From Gammaproteobacteria bacterium (GTDB taxonomy: Bacteria > Pseudomonadota > Gammaproteobacteria > Steroidobacterales > Woeseiaceae), in the NCBI GenBank assembly GCA_030426325.1, contig JAUHYO010000005.1:1-36581 (forward strand): a stretch of 36,581 bases of DNA, in the 5' to 3' direction. This document shows, piece after piece, positions 9,162-17,496 of this stretch. Each line of letters begins with the position of its first letter. Position 1 is the stretch's first letter. Made by a program: the position numbers and the translations under genes. The notes below the pieces were generated by a model that ran no database searches, was not told the origin of the DNA, and saw nothing but the letters and a program-made list of their open reading frames with translations.

Positions 9162-10259
9162 ATGAAAACCTCACGTCGCAACTTCATCCGTTCGGCATCG
9201 GCAATAGGCGCACTTGCCGCGCTGCCGGGTTGGGCCTGCTCGCAAAGCACCTCGCCCAAATCGCTGAACATCCTGGTGCTGGGTGGAACAGGCTTCATTG
9301 GACCGCATGAGATCAACTATGCATTGTCGCGTGGGCACAAGGTCACGATGTTTAATCGCGGCAAGACAGCACCGGATCTATTTCCGAATGTTGAAAACCT
9401 GATTGGCGATCGCGATGATCAGCTCGACGCATTGAAAGGTCGCGACTGGGATGCGGTCATCGATAACTCCGGCTTTTATCCGCGTCATGTTCGACTGTCG
9501 GCCGAGTTACTGCATGGGCATGTTGGCAAATACATGTTCGTTTCCAGTATCTCCGCCTATGGCGAAGGACTAAAAGTCGGGGAAGACGAATTCACTGCGG
9601 CCTATGCCGTGATGGATGACCCGACCGACGAGTCCGACTCGATTTACGGCAGAACCTACGGTCCGCGCAAGGCGCTTTGCGAACAGGAAGTGAGCAAGGT
9701 GTTCGGTGACGATGCGATCAATGTCAGGCCCGGCATCATTACAGGCACCGGTGACCCCACTGAACGCTTGCGCCACTGGCTGCGTCGCATGGTCGTCGGC
9801 AACGAGATACTGGTTCCCGGGCAGGACGACCTGCCGGTGCAATACATCGATGCAGCCGATCTGTGTGGCTGGATGGTGCGACTGCTGGAAGACGGCAATG
9901 GCAGCGGTCCGTACAACGCAGTCGGTGCCGAGGAGCCGTACCGCGCCAGGCCGTTGCTTGAGGGGCTGGTTGCATCGACCGGTTCAACGTCGACGCTGAC
10001 GTGGGTCGACTGGGAGTGGATACGAGCCAATACGACCGAGACGGCGAATTACGGACCCTGGTTCGGTGCAGGTCCCATTCCGTTCATGCAAGTGACCAAC
10101 AAGCGCGCGATGGCGGCCGGCCTAAAGTTTCGTCCGATCGGCGATACGGCAAACGACATGATTGCCGAGCTTGAAACGTTCGGCGAGCCCAAGTGGGGAC
10201 CGGGCGGATTCAGTCTTGAAACCGAGGCCGCCTTGCTGGCCAAGTGGCACGCGACTTAG
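9162..10259 (+). CDS. NAD-dependent epimerase/dehydratase-type protein with Tat-like signal
   Basis: Rossmann motif ILVLGGTGFIGPHEINYALSRGHKVTMFNRG, downstream of twin-arginine leader MKTSRRNFIRSASAIGALAALPGWA. Confidence 0.85.
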   Translation: MKTSRRNFIRSASAIGALAALPGWACSQSTSPKSLNILVLGGTGFIGPHEINYALSRGHKVTMFNRGKTAPDLFPNVENLIGDRDDQLDALKGRDWDAVIDNSGFYPRHVRLSAELLHGHVGKYMFVSSISAYGEGLKVGEDEFTAAYAVMDDPTDESDSIYGRTYGPRKALCEQEVSKVFGDDAINVRPGIITGTGDPTERLRHWLRRMVVGNEILVPGQDDLPVQYIDAADLCGWMVRLLEDGNGSGPYNAVGAEEPYRARPLLEGLVASTGSTSTLTWVDWEWIRANTTETANYGPWFGAGPIPFMQVTNKRAMAAGLKFRPIGDTANDMIAELETFGEPKWGPGGFSLETEAALLAKWHAT

Positions 10260-11512
10260 GCGAATCCGTGGATATATTCGAGCAACTCAGCGGGATAAAC
10301 ACGCTCCTGCCACCAGCCGCTGGACTGAGCATTCTGGTCGTCGTCGCGATCATTGCGCACCTGGTTGTCAAGTACGCCCTGGTACGTGCCGTACGTGCGT
10401 TTGCCGATCGATCGAGTGTTACCTGGGACGATGCACTGGTCAGCCACAATGTTCTTGGGCGCCTGGTCCAGGTGCTGCCGGCGCTGATCGTTTTCATTGG
10501 CACGCCATTGGTGCCGGATCTGCCGGACAGCGGTGTAACCCTTATCCGCAATATCACGATGGGCTACATCGTGTTGATGCTCACACTCGCGTTGACGGGG
10601 CTCCTCAGCGCCGCCAGTACGATCTATTCGAGCTTGCCGATAGCAAAAGAGCGCCCGCTGAAGGGGTTTGTGCAGCTCCTTCAAATTGTCGTCTGGATTC
10701 TTGGCGGCGTGATGATTATTTCGGTCGTCCTGGATCGTTCACCGCTGCTGCTGTTGAGTGGCTTCGGTGCAATGACGGCCATTCTGCTGCTGGTATTCAA
10801 GGATACGATCCTGTCGCTCGTGGCAAGCGTGCAATTGACGGCGCAGGACATGGTGCGTGTTGGTGACTGGATAGAAATGCCGCAGTTCGGTGCCGACGGT
10901 GACGTCATCGATGTGCAGCTGCATACCATCAAGGTGCAGAATTGGGATAAGACGATCACGACGATTCCGACCCATCGCCTGATTTCCGATTCTTTCAAGA
11001 ACTGGCGTGGCATGTCGGAGACGGGTGCGCGTCGAATCAAGCGATCGCTGTACATCGATGTTTCGACGATTCGCGTCCAGACACCGGACGAGATCGATCA
11101 CTTCACGCGGTTTGCTCTGCTTAAGGACTACATCAAGCAGAAAGAGCAAGAGCTCGCCGAATACAACAAGGGGCTTGCACATGAGGTTGATGACGAAGTT
11201 AACCGGCGCCGGCTCACAAACATCGGCACATTTCGAGCATACGCATTCAACTACCTCAGGAATCATCCGAAAATTGACCAGGACATGACGCTCATCGTCC
11301 GACAGCTCGCGCCCGGACCGGAGGGCTTGCCGCTGGAAATCTACTGCTTCACCAACACCACACAGTGGGCTAAGTATGAAGGTATCCAATCCGATATCTT
11401 CGATCACCTGATGGCGATCGTGCCGGAGTTTGGCTTGCGTTTATTCCAGAAGCCGGCGGGCTCGGATCTGGCGAAGCTAAAAGATCAAATGTTCAACGCT
11501 GCTCAAGATTGA
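10244..11512 (+). CDS. MscS-type mechanosensitive ion channel family protein
   Basis: Several TM helices; GFGAMTAILLLVFKDTILSLVASVQLTAQDMVRVGDWIEMPQFGADGDVIDVQLHTIKVQNWDKTITTIPTHRL. Alternative GTG start at 10268. Confidence 0.9.
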   Translation: MARDLGESVDIFEQLSGINTLLPPAAGLSILVVVAIIAHLVVKYALVRAVRAFADRSSVTWDDALVSHNVLGRLVQVLPALIVFIGTPLVPDLPDSGVTLIRNITMGYIVLMLTLALTGLLSAASTIYSSLPIAKERPLKGFVQLLQIVVWILGGVMIISVVLDRSPLLLLSGFGAMTAILLLVFKDTILSLVASVQLTAQDMVRVGDWIEMPQFGADGDVIDVQLHTIKVQNWDKTITTIPTHRLISDSFKNWRGMSETGARRIKRSLYIDVSTIRVQTPDEIDHFTRFALLKDYIKQKEQELAEYNKGLAHEVDDEVNRRRLTNIGTFRAYAFNYLRNHPKIDQDMTLIVRQLAPGPEGLPLEIYCFTNTTQWAKYEGIQSDIFDHLMAIVPEFGLRLFQKPAGSDLAKLKDQMFNAAQD

Positions 11513-14500
11513 GCGTATAACGCGCTTCGCGGCGCTTGCCGGTGGCATGTTCAACGCTCAAGCGCAAAGTCCAAACTTCGCTACCTTCCAGCAAGCCTGC
11601 GGGAAATTGGGCTAGTACTGCATCGTGAACACGAACGAGAATATTCTCACCGACTTTCTGCCAACTGGCTGGCTCGTGACCGAGACCGATTTCCAGGGTC
11701 CCATAGCCGAACAGGTTTGCATCTGCAAGGCCGCGAACTGAAATCAATACTTCGCCATCCTTGTCGGCTCGAGTTACAGCGCTGATTTCAGCGTCAATAA
11801 AAAAATCCGGGTCGGCTGCCAGCGCGGCCCCGGCATCTACTACGCCAAAGCCGGTCAGTCGATCTTTGCCTGCGGCTTCGACATCACGAGCTGACTGCTC
11901 GACGATGCGTCGAACCTGTTGCGCCGTTAGCTGACGACGCTCCGACCAGACCAGAGAAGCAATCCCGCTAACGATTGGCGCGGCAAAGGACGTTCCCGAT
12001 GAACGGTAGTAGCGATAGTCGTCGCCGAGAAAAGCATCACCACGAACATAGGATGTCTCGGCCTTGTTGTACATGAAGTCAGTCGCGCGTGCGCGCAGGC
12101 TGACGATATCGACGCCCGGTGCCGCTACGCTGATTGCTGATCCTACGTTTGAAAATACTGCGCGCCGGTCAGTGGCATCGGTCGCCGAAACCAGCATGAT
12201 ATTCTTGGGCGTGGCAGGCTGGATGGCATCGATGTCTTCGGCCCCGTTGCCTGCTGATGCGACGATCAGCAGTCCTTTCGCATGCGCGTAGTCAACGGCA
12301 TCGTGGACAGCCGGCGGAAAGCCTGGACCGGACACGCTGAGGTTGATTATCTGTGCCCCGTTATCTGCCGCGTAGACAATGGCTCGGGCGACGTAGGATG
12401 CCCGAGTCCGACCGAAATTATTCAGCGCTTTGAGCACCATGATGCGAACATTTGGGTTAACTCCATCAATGCCCACATCATTGCCGCTCGTTGCACCGAT
12501 TAGCCCTGCAACAAAGGTGCCGTGGCCATCGTAGTCCCATGGGCGATTTTTATCAGCGGTAAAGTCCCAGCCGATCAGATCATCGACGTAACCATTGTTG
12601 TCGTCGTCTACGCCGTTATCGGGGATTTCTTCTGCATTTCGCCAAAGATTGTCCCAGGCAAAGTCCAGATGATTCCAGTCGAGGCCAGTATCGATCACGG
12701 CAACAACTACCGGACTTCCGACGGGCGTTTTGTCAGCCGTTAATCCCGCGTGGCCAAAGTCCCAGCGATCGTCGACCGACTTGATGGGCGTTTCGGCCGA
12801 CGTCAGGTAGCCGCTACCCTCCTGTGGCAGCGCCGAATCGCCGCAATCATTGTTGCTCCAGCTGGAATTCGGAATCAAATCTAACACCGACAAATCAATG
12901 CCGGTCGACTCCTTGTAAGCATGGCTCACATTAAAATTGTCCCCGATTGAGAAGCCCCGGTTTGGCCTTGTGAAACCGGCGGGTATCTGAGCCTGAATCT
13001 CGGCGGGCAGCTGGTCAAAATTCATGCCGGGTGCGCCGTATCCGGGAAACGTCTGAATAATGCTGTCAACGCGATCATACTCGAGTTTTACGCTGATCGA
13101 ATTGGTGTCGTAATCCGCTTTGATTTGCCACGGCGAACGCTCGAGACTTGCGCTCCCGGATGACCCAGGCAATTCCGAATTCGGGAGTTGCCCATTCTGG
13201 CGCGCGATTCCATCGATCCCCGTGAAGAGGCGGTCGCCAGGAAGATCTGCGCCCAAGGTTGTGTTGCGAACGGCACCCAGGCTGAATGGAAGGTCCTGTT
13301 CGTCGATGCCATTCGATTTCTTCAGCAAGACGGCGAGGCCGGAAACGGGTTTGGCGATGCCGTTTTCACCGGACTCAAAAATTTCAACATTGATCGATGG
13401 TCCGGTGGATTGGGAAAATGTTGGCTCGGTTATCGCTTCCACGTTGGTTCTGGTGCAGCCTTTCCACATATCCTGCAGCGCGAGATTGAGTTCCTCTCGC
13501 TCGGCCTCTGCATCAAGCGCTATTGATGTTGCTTCGGCCTGGTCAGCATGCGTTGTGTCGGGATGGCGAATGTAATCCCACATTTGCATTGCCGTATCGT
13601 TGAACGCATCGCGTTTCCTGATCATTTCCAGCATCGCCAGGCGCTGATCTTCGGAGCAGTAGCGGAAATCGAAAGCACTGGCGGGCGGGAGGTCGTGCGT
13701 CGAAAAGGGGTCCGAATCCGCGTAGCCGGATGGGCTTAACTGACCGTACATGGAATAAAAGCCCTGGAGAATCGCGGCGGAATCAAACTGTATCTCCGAT
13801 ACAGCCGGCGTATTGGCAAACCGCCCCAGGTAGAGAGCGTAGTAGAGTAAACCACGCGTGATTTGCAGTCTGGAATTCTCCGACAGGTTGGGGTCGGCGC
13901 TCACCGATTGAAGCATGTCGACCCATTGTTCCAGCAGCTCCTGTCCCTTGTCGATCAGTGTAATGGTCGTGGTCGGTTGAATCGCCAGGTAATCGTTTGA
14001 TCGCATTATCTGTTCGAAGATTTCAAGAACCGTATCCGGATTCATGTGCCCCATTGTGAATGCGGCATCGGAAAAATTAACACCAAACAGCTGTGCGTTT
14101 AACATCAATGCTGCGAAGAGTAGCTGCCGGTCGGCGGCGGCGTAGTCGGGATTCTGCAAGGCCTGAGAGAACAGGTTCTGGAATTGAGTATATGAATTAA
14201 AAGAAGCTTCATATGCGTCCCTTTCCACCAGTTGTGCAAGCACAGCGTCAGGATCGAACAGTCCGAGTACAAAACCTGCGTCTGAAAGCATCGGGTGATA
14301 GAGGCGCGGATTCTGCATCAGGCTGAAGAACGCATGGCTCTTACTTTCGGGCGATGCTGACGGGTGCGCGAGAATTTTCATGAACAGCATATACAATTGC
14401 GTGTATTGATACTGCATTGGCAATGGCTCGTCGGGGCTCAGCGCGCCATCAGCCTGGGCTATTCCGCTAGCATCGAAGGCAGTGCGAACAGCCGACAATG

Positions 14501-15368
14501 CAAGGGCAGGATTGAACAGTTCCAGCTCCTGTAGCGCAGTCGCTGCGGCGGACTGCAGGGTTGCGTAGTTTTGCATGACGACAAGCGCCGCCATCAGCTT
14601 ATCGTTGCGTGCAATACTTGGATTAGCGGTCGCTTTTTGCAAATCGCGCCAGGACTCGGCAGCAATATCCGCGCCGGCTTGAGTGCCGCTCCTGGCGGGC
14701 GAATCTGGCTGGCGAGGCGGGGTGACGGGCGGTGGCAGGGCGCGTTTGAACCCCTCGTCAACCGAGCCCCAGTACTGTTGCCTGCGGCTGTCAGAAAAGT
14801 TGCCTATGCCATAGTTGTGATCGGGAAACCAAAGATGCAACGGTAACAAGGCCCCGTTAGTCGCATCGCAATATTCGTTGCTTTGAATCGCAAGACTATA
14901 GTCGTTCAGTATGCTGGCCGTTGCGGGCAATGCGGCTGAGCCACTGGCATCGGCAACGGCCGCACCAGGGCGCGTGGTAATCAGGACCAAACCGTTCGAT
15001 GCCTCAGCTCCATACAACGCGGTCGCGGAGGCGCCTTTGACGATGTTGATTTCTTCAATCAAGTCCGGGTCGAGATCCGATATGTCACCGCTGGTTCTGA
15101 CACCATTTACTAGAACCAGTGGACTTCCGGCGCTGGATCCCGTTCCACGTATCGTGACGTCTGCGGCGCCAGTTGTCGCTCCCGGATGCGCAGGCAAGTT
15201 GCGCAGCAGATCCGAAATATTTGTTGTCGAAGATAACTCCAGGTCTTCCGCGGCTATTGTTGTGACCGGTGCCGGCCCGAGCGTACCGTCGCGTTCAAAA
15301 GCCTGCAACGACGCGTGGAGCCCGATGCACGCGAACAGCGCGCAGAATGCTGCGATCTTTCTGGTCAT
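11493..15368 (-). CDS. S8 (subtilisin-like) serine peptidase with N-terminal SusC-like TonB plug domain
   Basis: Signal peptide, then DVTIRGTGSSAGSPLVLVNGVRTSGDISDLDPDLIEEINIVKGASATALYGAEASNGLVLITTRPG (plug). C-terminal subtilase: VVVAVIDTGLDWNHLDF (D893), YDGHGTFVAGLIGA (H949), SSGTSFAAPIVSG (S1127). Confidence 0.88.
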   Translation of the reverse strand: MTRKIAAFCALFACIGLHASLQAFERDGTLGPAPVTTIAAEDLELSSTTNISDLLRNLPAHPGATTGAADVTIRGTGSSAGSPLVLVNGVRTSGDISDLDPDLIEEINIVKGASATALYGAEASNGLVLITTRPGAAVADASGSAALPATASILNDYSLAIQSNEYCDATNGALLPLHLWFPDHNYGIGNFSDSRRQQYWGSVDEGFKRALPPPVTPPRQPDSPARSGTQAGADIAAESWRDLQKATANPSIARNDKLMAALVVMQNYATLQSAAATALQELELFNPALALSAVRTAFDASGIAQADGALSPDEPLPMQYQYTQLYMLFMKILAHPSASPESKSHAFFSLMQNPRLYHPMLSDAGFVLGLFDPDAVLAQLVERDAYEASFNSYTQFQNLFSQALQNPDYAAADRQLLFAALMLNAQLFGVNFSDAAFTMGHMNPDTVLEIFEQIMRSNDYLAIQPTTTITLIDKGQELLEQWVDMLQSVSADPNLSENSRLQITRGLLYYALYLGRFANTPAVSEIQFDSAAILQGFYSMYGQLSPSGYADSDPFSTHDLPPASAFDFRYCSEDQRLAMLEMIRKRDAFNDTAMQMWDYIRHPDTTHADQAEATSIALDAEAEREELNLALQDMWKGCTRTNVEAITEPTFSQSTGPSINVEIFESGENGIAKPVSGLAVLLKKSNGIDEQDLPFSLGAVRNTTLGADLPGDRLFTGIDGIARQNGQLPNSELPGSSGSASLERSPWQIKADYDTNSISVKLEYDRVDSIIQTFPGYGAPGMNFDQLPAEIQAQIPAGFTRPNRGFSIGDNFNVSHAYKESTGIDLSVLDLIPNSSWSNNDCGDSALPQEGSGYLTSAETPIKSVDDRWDFGHAGLTADKTPVGSPVVVAVIDTGLDWNHLDFAWDNLWRNAEEIPDNGVDDDNNGYVDDLIGWDFTADKNRPWDYDGHGTFVAGLIGATSGNDVGIDGVNPNVRIMVLKALNNFGRTRASYVARAIVYAADNGAQIINLSVSGPGFPPAVHDAVDYAHAKGLLIVASAGNGAEDIDAIQPATPKNIMLVSATDATDRRAVFSNVGSAISVAAPGVDIVSLRARATDFMYNKAETSYVRGDAFLGDDYRYYRSSGTSFAAPIVSGIASLVWSERRQLTAQQVRRIVEQSARDVEAAGKDRLTGFGVVDAGAALAADPDFFIDAEISAVTRADKDGEVLISVRGLADANLFGYGTLEIGLGHEPASWQKVGENILVRVHDAVLAQFPAGLLEGSEVWTLRLSVEHATGKRREARYTLNLEQR

Positions 15369-15400
15369 GGGAGCTCCCTGACACTTGTTTTTGTTATTGA

Positions 15401-15414
15401 ATCGCCGGGGCGAT
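15401..15414. promoter_or_regulatory. 14-bp inverted repeat ATCGCC-GG-GGCGAT in the divergent S8/S8 intergenic region
   Basis: Perfect 6-bp arms with 2-nt centre, between the divergent starts at 15368(-) and 15465(+). Confidence 0.35.
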
Positions 15415-15464
15415 CGGACTTTACTCTACCAGAATAGGGGTTTCCGTTGTAGGATGGTCCCGTC

Positions 15465-17486
15465 ATGCGATTCGCTCTAATCACAATAATAGCGTCGCTG
15501 TTCGCCAGTTCGCTCGCCTTCGCGAAGGTTGACCCGGATGCCACCTATTCCGGGGATCCGCCTCTGGCCTTCAATAGTTCCACTCTGTGTCTGGGCGCCG
15601 ACTGCCCCATTGCCATCAGCGGTGCCACCCAGCCGGCTGATTGCAATTTCGCCGGGCTTGGGATTCCGGAGCCGTTCACTCCCATCGCTGGCGAAGCTGG
15701 AATGCCATCAATCAGGATAACGGGTGGTGATGCTGGCGGTAGCGCATTCATGTTGACGCCACCAATAGGCGGCGACAGCTTTGACCTCGGTGCGCCGGTT
15801 TGGCCAAGCAACTGGGATACCGGATACGACGCCAGTCCGATTCGCGGCATTTTCGACAGCGATGGCGTTGGATTGTTGCCGAATGGAATATTCGGTGAGA
15901 ATCCAGCGACAACATTTGGCGCGACCTCGTCGAGGTATTCCAGCCTGAATGTCACTGCAAGCGCATCGCAGCTTGGTCCGGAAATCGGTGCGCACATTTT
16001 TTCTGACGTTACGATCAACAACACAAATTACGTTACGCTGCTTTTTGATGCCAATGAGCTTGCGAGTATTCGCCGGTCGATCGATTCAGCCGGGATAGCA
16101 GGTGTTGAAGACAATGTTTGTCGTGTGGTCCTGTTGCCATCGGACCCTAACTTTCTGAGAACCGGACGGCATGGCGGCGGGTCCTGGGGGCAGCAACAAG
16201 ATGATCAGTGGGCGATCAAACGCGTGGGATACACCACCGACGAGAATTCCGCATGGAATTTCCTGCCAGCAAGACTTGAGCCGGTGATCGTGGCGGTCAT
16301 CGATACCGGGCTTGATTGGCAGCACCTCGACATTGCTCCGGAATCGCTTTGGAAAAACCCCAACGAAATCGCCGGCAACGGTATCGACGACGATCGCAAC
16401 GGCTACGTCGACGACATCATCGGCTGGGATTTCCTGGCCCGTTCGAATGCACCATGGGATTACGATGGTCACGGCACGGTCGTTGCCGGTGTCATTGCCG
16501 CCGCTCACAACAATGTCGGTATGGCCGGCATCAGCCCGAACGCCCGTATCATGGTGTTGAAAGCCGTGAACAATTTCGGCTCCGGCCGTGCCTCCTTCCT
16601 GGCGGAAGCGATTGTGTACGCGGTCGACAACGGAGCAAAGCTAATCAATATCAGTGTCGGGGGCAGCGGGACCAGCAGCATGGAGTCGTCAGCCATCGAC
16701 TATGCACATAGCAAGGGCGTGCTAATTGTCGCAGCTGCGGGCAATGAAGGTGTTGAATTGACGGATTTTGGTCCAGGCGGTCACAGCAATGTCCTGACGG
16801 TGGGGGCGACGCACATGGATGATCGGGCAGCAGCGTTTTCAAACTACGGTGATGCAGTCGATATCGTCGCGCCGGGAGTTGATGTGTTGAGCCTCAGAGC
16901 GCGGTACACGGATGTCAATTTTCGCCCCCAAATAGACGATAGCTATGAACTGGGCGCCAATAACGTCGGCGACGACATGCGCTATACCCATGTCAGTGGC
17001 ACATCGTTTTCGGCGCCGATCGTAACCGGAACAGCGGCACTGCTGCTTGGCAAGAACCCGTCGCTGGCAGCCGAACAAGTCAAGTACCTGTTACTCGCCA
17101 CAGCGGACGATATTGAACAACCTGGCCGCGACAAGTATGCGGGTTATGGTTTGCTCAATGCCCGTTCGGTATTGACGACCACCACCGACTTTTTCCTGAC
17201 TGCGGAAATTACCGGTACCGAGGTGACGGAAAAAATGCTGAACGTCAAAGGGACAATTAATGCGGATCACTTCAAGAGAGCCTGGATGCAGATTGGTGCA
17301 GGCGAGACACCTGGCCAGTGGCGGTATGTCGGCGCTAAGCGGAAGTATCCGATTCAAAACGGGGTGTTGGGAAGCATTCCGTTGCAGGAGCTCGAAGGCT
17401 CCGAGCTTTGGCAAATCGTCGTCAGTGTCGAACACAAAAGTGGCCTGATCAAACGGGTGCGTTACCCGATCAGGATGAAGAACTAG
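15465..17486 (+). CDS. secreted S8 (subtilisin-like) serine peptidase, plug-less paralog
   Basis: Signal peptide MRFALITIIASLFASSLAFA; VIVAVIDTGLDWQHLD (D280), YDGHGTVVAGVIAA (H336), VSGTSFSAPIVTG (S514). C-terminal domain resembles that of the divergent 1291-aa protein. Confidence 0.92.
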   Translation: MRFALITIIASLFASSLAFAKVDPDATYSGDPPLAFNSSTLCLGADCPIAISGATQPADCNFAGLGIPEPFTPIAGEAGMPSIRITGGDAGGSAFMLTPPIGGDSFDLGAPVWPSNWDTGYDASPIRGIFDSDGVGLLPNGIFGENPATTFGATSSRYSSLNVTASASQLGPEIGAHIFSDVTINNTNYVTLLFDANELASIRRSIDSAGIAGVEDNVCRVVLLPSDPNFLRTGRHGGGSWGQQQDDQWAIKRVGYTTDENSAWNFLPARLEPVIVAVIDTGLDWQHLDIAPESLWKNPNEIAGNGIDDDRNGYVDDIIGWDFLARSNAPWDYDGHGTVVAGVIAAAHNNVGMAGISPNARIMVLKAVNNFGSGRASFLAEAIVYAVDNGAKLINISVGGSGTSSMESSAIDYAHSKGVLIVAAAGNEGVELTDFGPGGHSNVLTVGATHMDDRAAAFSNYGDAVDIVAPGVDVLSLRARYTDVNFRPQIDDSYELGANNVGDDMRYTHVSGTSFSAPIVTGTAALLLGKNPSLAAEQVKYLLLATADDIEQPGRDKYAGYGLLNARSVLTTTTDFFLTAEITGTEVTEKMLNVKGTINADHFKRAWMQIGAGETPGQWRYVGAKRKYPIQNGVLGSIPLQELEGSELWQIVVSVEHKSGLIKRVRYPIRMKN

Positions 17487-17496
17487 GGGAAATATC

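Noticed and set aside
9162-9245. Lipobox (GWAC) in the Tat leader of the epimerase
   Set aside because: Trp at the -2 position does not fit the usual [LVI][ASTVI][GAS]C lipobox, so I do not call it a lipoprotein.
10162-10866. 234-aa plus-strand ORF over the epimerase/MscS junction
   Set aside because: Overlaps two supported genes; Arg/Cys-rich shadow composition.
11493-15368. Plug-subtilase fusion as a frameshift or assembly artefact
   Set aside because: Not fully excluded, but the frame is continuous over 3.9 kb, the signal peptide directly precedes the plug, and the C-terminus matches the neighbouring paralog. I see no sequence sign of a join.
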